Below are positions 22,976 to 34,241 of a stretch of DNA of 64,000 bases, piece by piece. Under the pieces are notes generated by a model. The model was not told the DNA's origin and did not search any database. It was given only the letters and a program-made list of their open reading frames with translations. This stretch comes from Mallotus nudiflorus (taxonomy: Eukaryota > Streptophyta > Magnoliopsida > Malpighiales > Euphorbiaceae), in assembly GCA_947683625.1 (NCBI GenBank), contig CANTUR010000193.1, positions 4,340,001-4,404,000 of the forward strand. Direction: 5' to 3'. The position numbers and the translations under genes were made by a program. Position 1 is the first letter of the stretch. Every line of letters begins with the position of its first letter.

Positions 22976-23247
22976 AAATGATTAAAAGGGTTATTTTAGA
23001 ATTATCAATAAAATAATAGAAAAAAAATGCCTATTTATATAAATTGATTTTTCCTACTAGGATGAAAAAAAATTTACACCTCAATTTGGGATGTAATGAT
23101 TTTTCCCTCTGCAAAGAAAATGAGAGAAAATAATTCTCTTTTAATTCTTTTTCTCTTAAAAATATTTGTAATTGTCAAATAAAATATAATTTCATCTTCC
23201 TCCAATTCTCTTCTCTTCCTCTTATTTTCACCCGTATTCACATAGTG
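22500..23247. mobile_element. 748-bp MITE-like element with TAA target duplication
   Basis: The left end CACTATGCATGAACAC and the inverted right end CACTATGTGAATAC share a perfect 7-bp tip with further partial similarity. TAA flanks both sides (22497-22499, 23248-23250). GGGGAA-rich and TTCTCTTCCTC-rich tracts lie just inside. A 3-bp TAA duplication fits PIF/Harbinger, but the tip is not typical of that group. It is non-coding. The truncated sister copy starts at 12505. Confidence 0.5.
22511..22566. repeat. GGGGAA-type simple repeat
   Basis: Reiterated AAGGGGAAGGGG units lie inside the MITE. The copy at 12520-12560 has fewer units. Confidence 0.8.
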
Positions 23248-23250
23248 TAA

Positions 23251-25050
23251 AAGACCAATATTGAAATATTAAATTAGTCAAAGAATTAAATCAACGTCAT
23301 TCTTGATAAAACTTTTATAAGTTGGTTTACATGGGAAAAGTTTGATTAGGAGCTACATACAGAAATTTCTTATTTTGAGCAAATTGTCAAAGAAAAAACA
23401 CACTTAGCAACTCAAAACTAAAAATGTAAATTTTTTATTTTGAGATTTTTTTAAAAAAAGTGAAACATTATTATTTGAAGATATGGTTTTTTTTTTTTTT
23501 TGGTTTTTCCTTGGATTACGTGCATAATCTGTCTGAGCCTCCCTTTCATACGAGCCCTTTGGTATTTTCTACGTATGATATGTATTGGGAATTTTAGAGG
23601 CGTGGCAATTACGTGGTCTGACCAAAACCGTGTACGTGAATGGATGAACTCAACTACCCCCAGCCAAATCAGCTTGGTTGAACGTTCTTGAAAATGAATG
23701 GAAACCTTTCAGTTTACTATTTTACCACTCAATGTCTATACATATATCACTGCATTGATTTCGCTCACATTCTTTTTAATTTATATTAATATTTAAAAGT
23801 TTTTTTGAATGAAAAAAAGATAAAAATCGAATCTTTAACCTATCTAATAATTTTCTTTTTTCAAAAAAAAATTATATAATAAATTAAAAGAAATAATACC
23901 GATAAACTACTAAACTACTCATCACCAAACATTATTTAAAAAGTTTTCTAAAAAAGTTTGAGCAAGTTTAACAAAAATGTATATATCCACGCACAATAAA
24001 ATTCATAATATAATTATAATATGTTAACAATTATTTTTATATAATTAAGAGATTTTTTTTATTAGTTTGAATTCAACTTTTAGAGTCAATATGAAAGAAA
24101 TTATACGAAATAAAAATAGTTAGATATTAATATTCTTAAAAAAATATTAAGTATTTAATGCATTTTTCATCTCAAAAAATTATTGTTTAACTATTCTAAT
24201 AATATTTATATTTTTTCTTAATAATTTTAAATTATATGCAAGAGATAGTAAAATTGTAACTGGGTTAAAATTGTTTAAAAAATAAAAGTAATAACATGAT
24301 TAGTTTTAATTTAAATTTTAAATTATTTTCTTGTGTTGAAATAAAAGAGGTGAAGGCCTAAATCGTTATCAAATAAACTGGACCTTATGTTAATAGTACC
24401 GTCTTAAAATGCTTCTGAGCTCATGGGTTTAATCCAATACGTAAATTAAATTCTTTATAAATAATGTTATATATCGAATATGATATAAAAGTTTGCAAGG
24501 TTAATATTGGTTGATACCAAAGTCATACATCTATAAATATAAATTGCAACTAATTTATTTATTTATTTATTATTATTATAATTATATAATTAAAAATGAA
24601 CAAAATAAAAAATTATCACAATCAGTAATACTTACATTATTGGTTACGGCATAAAATATTGTCCATTTATATATTATAAATCTGATTCAAAATAAAACTT
24701 TTACACTATATGTTAATATTTAAATTATTTAAACTTAATAATTATAATAATAGCAATAATAATATACGCATCAATTCAGTATTTTGTCATAGTATTCATC
24801 TTCTGTTTGTCGTTGTGTTTCTAGATCCTTTTCTCTATCACCTTCCTCCCATTTTCTCTACAAAGCTAATTTCTAGAAGCCAATTACAAGTAAAAGCAAA
24901 AATATGAATCTCTTTAAAATCATCTCCTACACAAAATACATATATAACTACAGCACACTCATTGTCCATTTCTAGAACATCATTCTTTTCTTTTTCCCTT
25001 TTATTTTTCTTTTTGTCTCTCTTTCTTTTTGTATGTATATATCTATCCAA
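23251..25050. other. AT-rich intergenic DNA upstream of the host gene
   Basis: I see no gene, RNA or recognisable transposon. Short open frames at 23500-23691 and 24710-24907 have no protein-like features. Any distal promoter of the gene at 25179 would lie in the right part. Confidence 0.5.
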
Positions 25051-25054
25051 TCTA

Positions 25055-25063
25055 ATATATAAG
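25055..25063 (+). promoter_or_regulatory. Possible TATA box of the host gene
   Basis: ATATATAAG lies about 120 bp upstream of the start codon and is followed by a pyrimidine-rich stretch, a normal plant core promoter spacing. The AT-rich surroundings keep the confidence low. Confidence 0.35.
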
Positions 25064-25178
25064 AGTATATATTATATATAAAAATTCCCTTCACCTGTTC
25101 TCAGCATAGAAAACACATTTCAAACTTAGCCTCTTATTTCTTTCCACGCATTTCATCTCTCTATTCCTCTCCAAATCA

Positions 25179-25961
25179 ATGGGAGAATACACTGATCCAC
25201 TCCACCACTTAGAAGATGATGATCATCATGAAGAAGATGAAGAAGAAGACGAAGAAGAAGCTCTTTCTCTCTGCGATCTTCCACTCGAAGATGACAATGA
25301 AGCCAGCCCCCACAGTCGAAGATCGTCATCTGAGCCACCTGATGAATTCTTCGAGTTCTTCAGCAACTTCAGTTCCGACATGTGCTCAGCTGAAGACATC
25401 ATTTTCTGTGGCAAGCTCATACCCTTCAAAGACCTCTCACCTTCACTTCAATCTCATCACCAAGACAAAAGACGCATATCTTTTCGCCGACGATCGGAAT
25501 CTTTATCTGGGTTGCACTCCTCAGTTCCTCGTTCGGGTAGTATTAACAGTACTAAGCTCATGATGCGGAACAGCCGGTCCCTGGATTACCGTAAACTTGA
25601 GAGGTATTCCACTTCTAAAACATCGCCAGCTTCTGATAATTCCATGCAGAGAAACTCATCAGTGAGAAGCATCGGAAGAAGTGAACACGGGAGCACGGCC
25701 AAACGAACGTTAGCTAAGCCAAGATGGTACGTGCTGATGTTTGGAGTAGTGAAGCCACCTGCAGGGATGGAGCTTAGAGATATAAAAAGCCGGCAAGTTC
25801 GCCGGAATCCTTCGAGCATGATGTTCCCGCCGCCTAAGGGAGATACGGGCAGGAAACCTCCACTGGGGAAGGGTCCCTCTTGCAGGCTCCTTAAAGTATT
25901 GAGTTGCAGAGATCATACGAGCGTTGCTGTTACGAGGCCGCTTTGTGTGCCACCGGCATGA
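25179..25961 (+). CDS. Plant-specific acidic/serine-rich protein of unknown function, 260 aa
   Basis: A single uninterrupted frame starts at the first ATG (context AAATCAATGGG) and is much GC-richer than its surroundings. Residues 12-28 are a run of D, E and H. Residues 57-84 form a compact motif around DEFFEFFSNFSSDMCSAEDI followed by IFCGKLIPF. Residues 98-178 are basic and serine-rich with RRISFRRRSES. Residues 181-206 contain PRWYVLMFGVVKPPAGMELR and DIKSRQ, and the C-terminus is basic with two cysteines. No signal peptide, membrane segment or enzymatic motif is seen. The FEFF..AEDI..GK.IP plus WY.LMFG....EMEL.DI.SRQ layout recalls small plant-only families sometimes labelled membrane-associated kinase regulator or DUF1645-like, but I cannot assign one. 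Phosphorylation at the RRxS sites is an inference only. No intron is needed. Confidence 0.9.
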   Translation: MGEYTDPLHHLEDDDHHEEDEEEDEEEALSLCDLPLEDDNEASPHSRRSSSEPPDEFFEFFSNFSSDMCSAEDIIFCGKLIPFKDLSPSLQSHHQDKRRISFRRRSESLSGLHSSVPRSGSINSTKLMMRNSRSLDYRKLERYSTSKTSPASDNSMQRNSSVRSIGRSEHGSTAKRTLAKPRWYVLMFGVVKPPAGMELRDIKSRQVRRNPSSMMFPPPKGDTGRKPPLGKGPSCRLLKVLSCRDHTSVAVTRPLCVPPA

Positions 25962-26049
25962 GTTGGTAATTAGAGAGTTGTCACGTGCTATGAACATGCA
26001 TATGTAGATAGATTGCTGAAATTCCACCTACTTGGACAATGCTGTCCCT

Positions 26050-26055
26050 AATAAA
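26050..26055 (+). terminator. Possible polyadenylation signal of the host gene
   Basis: AATAAA lies 89 bp after the stop codon, in a suitable place for a plant 3' end. Plants use loose signals, so the true cleavage site may differ. Confidence 0.4.
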
Positions 26056-26061
26056 TTTGAT

Positions 26062-27320
26062 GTTATGAAACTTGACAGCGACGTCAATGGAGGGCATATA
26101 GGTGATTTCGGATTGAATGGTGAAACATAATTCTTGACTTTACGTAGAAGGGATGATGATTCATAATAGATTATAGTGACGGATCATGGAGGATAATGTT
26201 TCTCTTTAGTGATTGATGTTGATTATAATTACAATTTTTATGATTTTGTGCGGTTATGTGGGCATGGTATTGTAATGAATGATGATCACGAGAGTCCCGA
26301 CATTGACATAAATTTCGAAGTTTATTTTATCAATTTTTTATTAATTAATTTGTAACAATAGCTAAAATAATATATTATTTTGTTGTTTTGATTTTCTAAT
26401 CTTGTCTCTTTTTTTTTCTTTTCCATTTGAATTTTCGAATTTGTAAATTTACATTAGCTGAAAATTTTACAACAATCTTTGTTTTCTCAACCTTGCAAAT
26501 TTGTCCATTTGAATGGAATTTTATTTAATTTTTTATAAGAAGAAAGATTAAGAGAGATGAAAGTTTGAATGATTTTCTTCATATTTAAATGTTATTTGAG
26601 TTCATTTTTCTATTGCTACTTACGATATTTCTTTGTATATATGTTTACTTTATATATATATATATACTGTTTTAATTATGATTGGTTTCTACAAAATTTT
26701 GGGTGGAATTGAAGACTAGTTCACAATATTTCTTGGTATATTTGAATGTAGAGTCTATATGTTATCTATTTTTATTTATTACAAAAATGATCTTATTATT
26801 ACTACTATATATATATATATTAAATGTATTTTCCACCGCTAGCCCTACTGAAGAATTGTACGGAAAAAACTTTTCTATTATTTTTACATTAAAAATATAT
26901 ATCCAAAACTAATGTATTAATTCTATACGAAGTTAATATGCTTACCCTTTTGAAGCTACAAATTAACCAAGCAATGAAAATATTATTTAGCATGGTTAAA
27001 ATTCATGGCAGCGACAATGACATGTTGGATTGTTGTAACTTTCAAAGTTTGTTCCAATTTTTTCAAGAAATTGGAGCAATATCCTAAGACGAGGAAGATG
27101 ATTAATTAAGGACGTCTATCATTGCATATTATTAATTACAAAAAGATCTTTTACATCAAATGCAATTCAATTCCCATGTTTGTTTACGTGGTGGTTTCTA
27201 ATTTAACTAAGCTGTAAACTATTGTCTATACTTTGCCATTTCCATGAGTCTACCATCTCAAATCCTCACTTATCCCTACAATTTCATTAATTAATTAGCT
27301 ATATCCATTTGTCTATTTTA
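26062..27320. other. AT-rich intergenic DNA
   Basis: The 3' flank of the gene is at the left. The rest has short TA tracts (26651-26666, 26806-26820) and no gene-like frame. I see nothing further in it. Confidence 0.5.
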
Positions 27321-28025
27321 TTTTACAGTCCACATTATTGCTTTAGTGTATATATATATATATATATATATACGCACACGTTAGCTTTACTTTATTTGCT
27401 TTCACCTAATTCTTTTATGCATTTTATTTAATTAAGTTTTCTCTGTTTTTTAAAACAAAAGCTTTGTCTCATCTATTTTGGAGCATTTTATTTTCTTAAT
27501 TCGGTATTAGTGAAAAATTTATGTCCTTAATTATGTATGCCAAACTATTATTAGATAAGCATTGTCACTTATATACCAATTATTAAAAATTTAAGTATAA
27601 AACACTCAAAATAAATAGACAAAGACACGCGTTTGCCCTATAATAAATATTATAGTTTGGCATACATATATATATATATATATATATATTTTACAGTCCA
27701 CATTATTGCTTTAGTGTGTGTGTATATATATATATATATACGCACACGTTAGCTTTACTTTATTTGCTTTCACCTAATTCTTTTATGAATTTTATTTAAT
27801 TAAGTTTTCTCTGTTTTTTAAAACAAAAGTTTTGTCTCATCTATTTTGGAGCATTTTATTTTCTTAATTCGTAATTAGTGAAAAATTTATGTCCTTAATT
27901 ATGTATGCCAAACTATTATTAGATAAGCATTGTCACTTATATACCAATTATTAAAAATTTAAGTATAAAACACTCAAAATAAATAGGACCTCAATAGACA
28001 AAGACACGTGTTTACCCTATAATAT
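27321..28025. repeat. Tandem duplication of ~368 bp, nearly identical
   Basis: Unit 1 starts TTTTACAGTCCACATTATTG at 27321 and unit 2 starts with the same words at 27689. They agree closely apart from TA-tract length, a few substitutions and an 11-bp insertion near 27987. Unit 1 ends with ATAGTTTGGCATACAT (27652-27667), the inverted copy of ATGTATGCCAAACTAT at 27533-27548. Unit 2 lacks this right arm. Confidence 0.9.
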
Positions 28026-28700
28026 AGAAATATAAAAGCACTAATTTTAATTGGACAACTAATTAAATTGATGGAATTTAAAAACATAAAAGGATATGGG
28101 TGAATCTCACCGGTCATGCCATGATTTAAAGAACTATACTTGTAACTAGTTTATTTATTTATTATTTTTGAAAATTTGAAATTAAAGGATGGAAATTTCA
28201 GTAAAATGTTTCTATCGACGATATATTGTCCATGTTATTGGTAGTAAAATATAATATTGTATCCAATTAAATATTATTCATTTTCCATTTACTACAATGT
28301 ATATGCTTGGAGTAAGCAAGTCTTTCCTCAGTTTTTTTTAAGTCAAATTTGGTGATTTCATTCAACCAAATATAGAGTTACAGATTTCAATACAAGAAAT
28401 TTTATTGAAAATAACTCTAAAACAATAAAAATTGACATTTCTTTGAAATAAATGTACAGTAAAAATAGGAAAAATAAAATATTCTCCTAGAAGACATCAG
28501 AAGAAACCTTCTTAGTTTGGATACATCAAACAAGATGCGATAAAAGGCACCAATCGAAGCAAAATCAAACTATCTTCTTCAAGCATTGTGTGGTGCATGG
28601 TATAGGTGGTGGTCACAACACACAAGAGATAAGCGACAAGGTATTTTAAATCTGAATGTTAATGATGTTGGAGCGACAACCATTAAAGAGCCAACTCTGT
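28026..28700. other. Unassigned AT-rich DNA, possibly retroelement interior
   Basis: It adjoins the primer-site end of the minus-strand LTR at 28721-29477, so 28300-28700 could be the interior of that element. No gag or pol frame is recognisable. Confidence 0.35.
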
Positions 28701-28702
28701 GA

Positions 28703-28720
28703 GTTTTGGAGTCGCCACCA
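28703..28720 (-). other. Primer binding site-like sequence, minus strand
   Basis: On the minus strand TGGTGGCGACTCCAAAAC contains TGGCGACTCC, the primer-site core of Tat/Ogre-type plant elements. Confidence 0.5.
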
Positions 28721-29477
28721 GACCATAGTCAGGAAATCCAATGTAGAAAAATGAAAACTCATTTCCCTTATTAGAAATTATGGGTTTGGGAAGTAGCATC
28801 TACTTGACTATTTCTTGATATACATATCCTAAATTACTTTTCCACTACCCTAGTTCGTTTTGGTTTTAATAATGCATTACCACACTTCAATGTTAGTCAA
28901 TTTAAAATGATAATGATTAATAATTGGCACACGGGGTGATTGATATGTGGACCCTCCCCACATGTGTGGGTTTTTAGGACCCACGCATGTCCATCTCTTC
29001 CATAGTCCTTTGTTAGTATTTTCAACTTATTTTTGGATTATTTTTCAAATCCTTTGAGTTCTAAAGGCCTTTTAAGTCCTATAAGTCTGGCTTAGTGAGC
29101 TTTTTAGGGTTCTCAAAGCTTTCAAGGCATTTAGGTTTGATTTGGTTTCCAAACCATCAAACTAAACCTTGGAAGTTTTGATTCAACCTTTTAAAGTCAT
29201 GGTTCAATGTTTTAAAATCTCAATTTCACACCTAATATTTGGTTTAAAAAGTTGATTCTTACTTAGGTGTTTTAAGAAATGGTTTAGTCTTTTAAGCTTC
29301 TAGTTCAAAGATTTGGACATCTAGTTTAAAGGTTTGGGTTTCCGGTTTAAAGGTTTACAGGTAATGGCTCTAGAAGAAGATGTGGATAACCCTTTTCAAG
29401 GTTATCCTCTATTTTGTTGGTAGGAAATTTTCATCATTGGACCACTTTAGAGAACTATTAAAAATCAGGTGTCAACA
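28721..29477 (-). repeat. LTR remnant (~757 bp), Tat/Ogre-like
   Basis: On the minus strand it starts TGTTGACACCTGATTTTTAA at 29477, a common plant LTR start, and runs to a TGGCGACTCC primer site. The far end has lost a clear CA. Runs of TTTAAAGG and TTTAAGTC words give an internal repetitive texture at 29040-29360. No partner LTR is seen, so it is a fragment. Confidence 0.5.
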
Positions 29478-30044
29478 CATCCACCATTTATAACAAAACA
29501 CTATCATAACTACTAACTCATAGCTTCATTAGATAGATCAAAGGACATATGACTAAAAAAACTAAAAACATCCAATAAAAAATTATTTAAAATGGATAAA
29601 ACCCTTACTTAATTAAGATTAATCCTAAACTTAACTATTATACATTATGAAAAGGCAAAAAAAAAATTAATGAAATTGGGTATTTTTGGCAAAAAAAAAT
29701 GGTAAAAAAAACCACCCAACCTAAAAGAAAACACCAAGAAAAAGAAAGAGAACGAGTAGAGAGAATTGAGGGTTAGGTGAAGAGAGAGAACACCACTTTG
29801 ATTGATAGGACTGAACATGAACTGTCCATGTACGAGTTTTTGACAAAAAAAATTTGAATTATTCGTTTAATTTAATAATTAAGTTTGAGAATTGGCAGTT
29901 CGATTGAGATATAATGGAGTTCTTAATTTTTGGTCAGTGGTTTGGGGGAGACATTTCTCCATCCGAACTGATCAAGTTTTTGATATTATATATAAACATA
30001 AAATAACATTGTTTTATATAGGGTTTATAGTATATATATAAAGA
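29478..30044. other. Unassigned intergenic DNA
   Basis: I see no gene and no recognised element. A purine-rich stretch lies at 29720-29800. Confidence 0.4.
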
Positions 30045-30103
30045 GAAAAAATCCTACCCTTCCCTCTCATATTCTATTGCCTCACTCACGCCCTCTCCTC
30101 CTG

Positions 30104-30144
<41 letters not shown>

Positions 30145-30465
30145 GTTTCTTCTTCCTTTTTAGTCTTCTACTCTTTCAAATTTTTCTTTCTTTCCAACCT
30201 TTAATAACCCTAACCCTAACTTTTTCTAGGTTTTTACTCTTTTGAACCTTCTCTCCTATTTGGATTAGTCTTTATTTTTCCATTAAAAATTGGATTAGTC
30301 TCTTATTCTTGTATTCTTTTACTTGAATTATAGATTCATAGTGATATTTTCTCTTGAGTCTATGTTTTTTTTATTGGTTTTTATACTAAATCAAACAATG
30401 ATTTAATGTTAATAGTATGAAAACCCAACCCATCCCTCTCATTTTTTATTGCGTCTCACTCATGT

Positions 30466-30508
<43 letters not shown>

Positions 30509-30760
30509 CTTTTTCCTCTTTAGTCTCTTACTTTATCGAATTTTCTTTTTTTTCTAGTCTTGATAAACCCTAACCCTAACCTTTTCTAATCTCCTATTCT
30601 CTTGAGCCTTCTCTCCTATTTGGATTAGTATCTTATCCTTTTATTCGTTTACTTGATTTATAAATTCACAATGATATTTTCTCTTGATTTTATATTTTTG
30701 TTGGTTTCATACTAAATCAATTGATAATTTGATGTTGATAGTATGAAAACTAACATTCAA
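30045..30760. repeat. Diverged tandem duplication (~375 bp units) with telomere-like words
   Basis: Units starting near 30050 and 30425 share the order CCCTCTCAT.TTCTATTGC, a dinucleotide tract, TCTTTAGTCT, AACCCTAACCCTAAC, GAGCCTTCTCTCCTATTTGG and a TATTTTCTCTTGA-type end. The first carries (CT)n at 30105-30141 and the second (TA)n at 30469-30507 at the same place. AACCCTAACCCTAAC occurs near 30207 and 30568. Confidence 0.7.
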
Positions 30761-30775
30761 AGTAGGTTGCTTATT

Positions 30776-31430
30776 AAAAAACACTCAAGAGGGGAGGGGT
30801 GAATAAGAGTTTTCAATGTAATTAAGGAAAATTTAAGGAACTAAAATTAAACTGACAAATTCAAAGGAAGTTACAATAAGATAAAAGAAATGAAATAGGA
30901 CACTTAGACTTATAGTGGTTCAAATTCTAATAAACCTACTTTGCTCCCAAAATTTGCCAAGTTAGGATTTTTAGTCTACCACTTTAATCTTATTAAAAAG
31001 ATTCTATAGTAGGTATTTTGATATTAACACCAACTCTACAAACTATGTGTTTTTCTTGGCTCAACACAAACCTATCAACAACTTGTGTTTTTCACTAGGC
31101 TCAACACAAACTTAAGTTGTAGGACTTTATTGCCCACTTCTTAATTCTCAAAGAAATAGTAGAATGATAGTCCTATAACTAACGCTCCCCAAAATCTCTT
31201 AAGAGTTTGAGCACAAGTATTGAATTATAAAGAAAAAAATGGAAAAAAAGTTTTCAATGCATAACTAATTTCAATAAAGAATTAGCTCAGCCAATTATCT
31301 AACTTCTTAAAATGAAGTTCTAAAGGTAGTATTTATAGTGGAAGCTCAAAAAATGACTATTGGAGGTTTGTAAATTCATGCCCATCTCTCAATCTTCATC
31401 AAATTCTCAATCAATTTACTTTTTATTTTA
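30776..31430 (-). repeat. Copia-type LTR remnant, antisense
   Basis: The sequence starts AGAGGGGAGGGGTGAATAAG and continues through TTATAGTGGTTC. Read on the minus strand, this is how many plant Ty1/copia (SIRE/Tork type) LTRs end. It resembles the end of the LTR at 40589-41637 (CTATTCACCCCC...). The start of this remnant is not defined and no coding region follows. Confidence 0.4.
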
Positions 31431-31755
31431 AAAAAAAAGTATTATAATTATGAACAGTATGATCACAATCGTAAGGATATAAAAATATGACTGTTGCTTT
31501 TGAACATTTTTTTGTTGCTTGAATGTCACATGACTCGTGATCCTCCTCATAATCATAAGAAAGGATTGTGAGGAATTTTGGACTTGAACTCCTTTGAAAG
31601 CTTTAAAGCTCACAATTGGTCATTAAAGTTAAAAAAGAGATTTAATTGAAATTGATCATGCAACGTTGATACTTATCACTTTGTTATAGCCTATTGTGTC
31701 TTTCTAAGCTTAGCTTTAATTTTCTAGAAATCTGAAAAGCAATAAACAAGTTCAT

Positions 31756-32105
31756 GCTCTTTCATAGAAGTAGAATACCGAGCACTTGCTTTTGTTACTT
31801 GTGAACTTCAAAGGCTTTAGTTTTTACTTAAAAAATTTCACATTGATCTTGGTTTAACTACTTTATATTGTGATAATTTTTTAGCTATTAAAATTATAAA
31901 AAAAATATTGTGTTCCATGAAATGACCAAATACATTGAAATTGATTGACATATTATTCAATAGAAAGTGCAGCAAGGTCTTATTCATTTACTTCTAGTTA
32001 CCATTCATCATCAACTAAGTGATTGTCACCTAACCATTATCATCACTACATTTCCAGAGCTCTATTCTCAAATTGGATATCTAGAACCTATATACACCAA
32101 CTTGG
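31756..32105 (+). pseudogene. Ty1/copia RNase H C-terminal relic
   Basis: Translation in shifting frames gives EYRALAFVTCELQRL, FLLKKFHIDLGLTTLYCDN, a TKYIEID-like stretch and a final LFPELYSQIGYLEPIYTNLV-like end. This is the RNase H C-terminus of plant copia elements (Ale/Retrofit style). It contains several stops and frameshifts. Only the last ~350 bp of pol remain, next to the polypurine tract and LTR, so the element was 5' truncated or deleted. Confidence 0.75.
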
Positions 32106-32126
32106 TTTGGGGGTGGGGGGGTTGGG
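32106..32126 (+). other. G-rich polypurine tract
   Basis: The sequence TTTGGGGGTGGGGGGGTTGGG lies directly before the LTR start TGTTAACATAATATAAG. Its position fits a plus-strand primer. Its four G-runs could also form a quadruplex. Confidence 0.6.
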
Positions 32127-32436
32127 TGTTAACATAATATAAGAAGTTATTGTTGAACTATTGATGCTAATGATCAAGCTCAAGCTATTAAGCTTCTGTT
32201 AGTGGTAATCAAGCTATTGCATTATGCTTGATTGGTCAAAGTTAGTTTGGCGATCAAATGACTTAGCTTTAGTCTTATTTTTTCCCTTGTAACTTTTTTT
32301 GGCTTAGGTGGTTGCATGCTATGGGTTAGTTTTAGATTCTTTGGTGGTTAATTAGTCTTATGTTTTGTATATATTAGCAATAGCTACAATGAACTAAGTG
32401 TGAGCTTCGTTTTCCTCTAATTAAATTTGAATTCCA
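32127..32436 (+). repeat. Short copia 3' LTR (~310 bp)
   Basis: It starts TGTTAACATAATATAAGAAG directly after the polypurine tract and probably ends near TTCCA at 32436. The right edge is a guess because no second LTR is available. Confidence 0.5.
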
Positions 32437-32439
32437 TTG

Positions 32440-34204
32440 GTGTACGAGGGAGTTAAGTGGTAGATAAGCGATTTGAATTAATTATTAACACAAACCAAAT
32501 GATTTATTTTATGAATTTAATCACATTTTTGTATTATGCGAGTGTGGATTAAAACTCTCAAAATTCACAAAGTTTCAAAAAAAAATTTTGAAAAGTAAAA
32601 GAAAAATAAGAACAATAACAGTAATGAATTTTTTTATTAATTTTTTAGAAGTGAAATGTACTCTTTTTATTAATTTATTAATTTGGTTTTTAAATAAAAG
32701 TTTTAGTTTTAGACTTATTTGTTGAAATAGTTCAAAATTTAGTTTATTTGATTCTCACACACAATTTCAGAGGGCCGAAATGACCCTTTTATCAATTCTG
32801 TTGATATAAGCCATGATATGATGGTTTTGGGACCTCGTTATTTGAGTCCACTCATTCTTAATAGCCATGCGAAACAAATACATTTTGGTTTATTAAGCAA
32901 AGGATGAGAATTGTGGCCAGTTTCCAAATGATTAGTCTAATATAATGTTGTCAACAATCATAAGGCCACAATTATGGCTTTGCTAATGAAAACATCTAAA
33001 GAAATAAAATAAAATATGAGAAAATTGATGAAATTTTCTTAAGTAGTGTTTTATGGATTTGAATTAAAATTTAGGTTAAAGATATATAATATAAAAATGT
33101 GATAATATTATAATTCATATACATTTTAAGCTATTTATCAATTTATTTTTATTTTTATTATTATTTTTGGTTATTTAAATATTAATTCAATTCAGCTACT
33201 TTTTCCAATGAATAAAGGTGAGTCTACATGCAAAGGTTGACAAATAGTTCTTTCAACATTGACAATTGGTGTCATTCTCAAAAAAATAAAATAAAATAAA
33301 TTTGATAATTGGTGTCCATCTCTTATTGGGCCTTTTAAGTCAAATAATTGAAGAGTATGCTTTAATTTGGGTTCAATTAGAGAAAGTCAAAAATAAATTA
33401 AATGGCACTTGAATTCTTGTGCCTCTTTCCACGGATTAATCGAATTAAAGTCTTAACTTTTTTAAATGATACATTCAATGCTATTTACCATTTTTCTTAT
33501 GCAAAGCAAACAAAAAAATATAGGAATTCTATCTATGTTTGTTTGTTTCCTGAAAAAATTATAAAAGAATTGTAAAAATTGAAAGTTTCATCATTTTTAT
33601 TTTTAAGAATATTTTAAAATATAAAATTCAATTTTTATTATTATAAATTTTTAAAAAATTATTCTTATTATACGGTATATTGATACTTATATTATATGAT
33701 TTTCCTATTAACTAAAAAAATATTTTCAATTTATAGGAAACTCAAAATGGTAATATGATACCACTTTGCAACATGGTCAAAAGAATATAGGACAAATCAT
33801 AAAATTCAAAACTATTTTACCACTTGGCTAGTTGTTTCTTTTTTTTTATTATTATTTTTTCTGCCTATATTCTAGAGAAATAAGTTCTGAAAAGTTTTGA
33901 ACCATCTTGAAAATCCTTAGAATCGAAAATTTTTTGTTGATGGTTTAATTTTCTTCCATCCTGAAAAAATTTATTGGTGAAAATTTAGAAATTATGAATT
34001 CATCAAATATAATAATTTTGAATTCTATTAAACTGAAGAACTAAAATTGGAATCGATAATGTGTATTTCGAGAAAAACATACACACCATCGGTTCAAACA
34101 GAATAATCTTGAATTTTACAGAATTGAAGAACTAAAATTGGAACTAATAGTGTATATTTCTCACTCTCTGTTTTTCTCTCTCTATATATATAGAGAAACA
34201 TACA

Positions 34205-34241
<37 letters not shown>

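Noticed and set aside
25216..25563. 115-codon frame overlapping the host gene in +1, and minus-strand frames at 25226-25429 and 25710-26027
   Set aside because: They are shadows of the real coding frame; the 260-codon frame has the better start and motif-like peptides.
27533..27667. 16-bp inverted repeat as a MITE or miRNA precursor
   Set aside because: The arms are 100 bp apart with no further pairing and no target duplication; the right arm is missing in the sister unit, so it is better explained by the local duplication.
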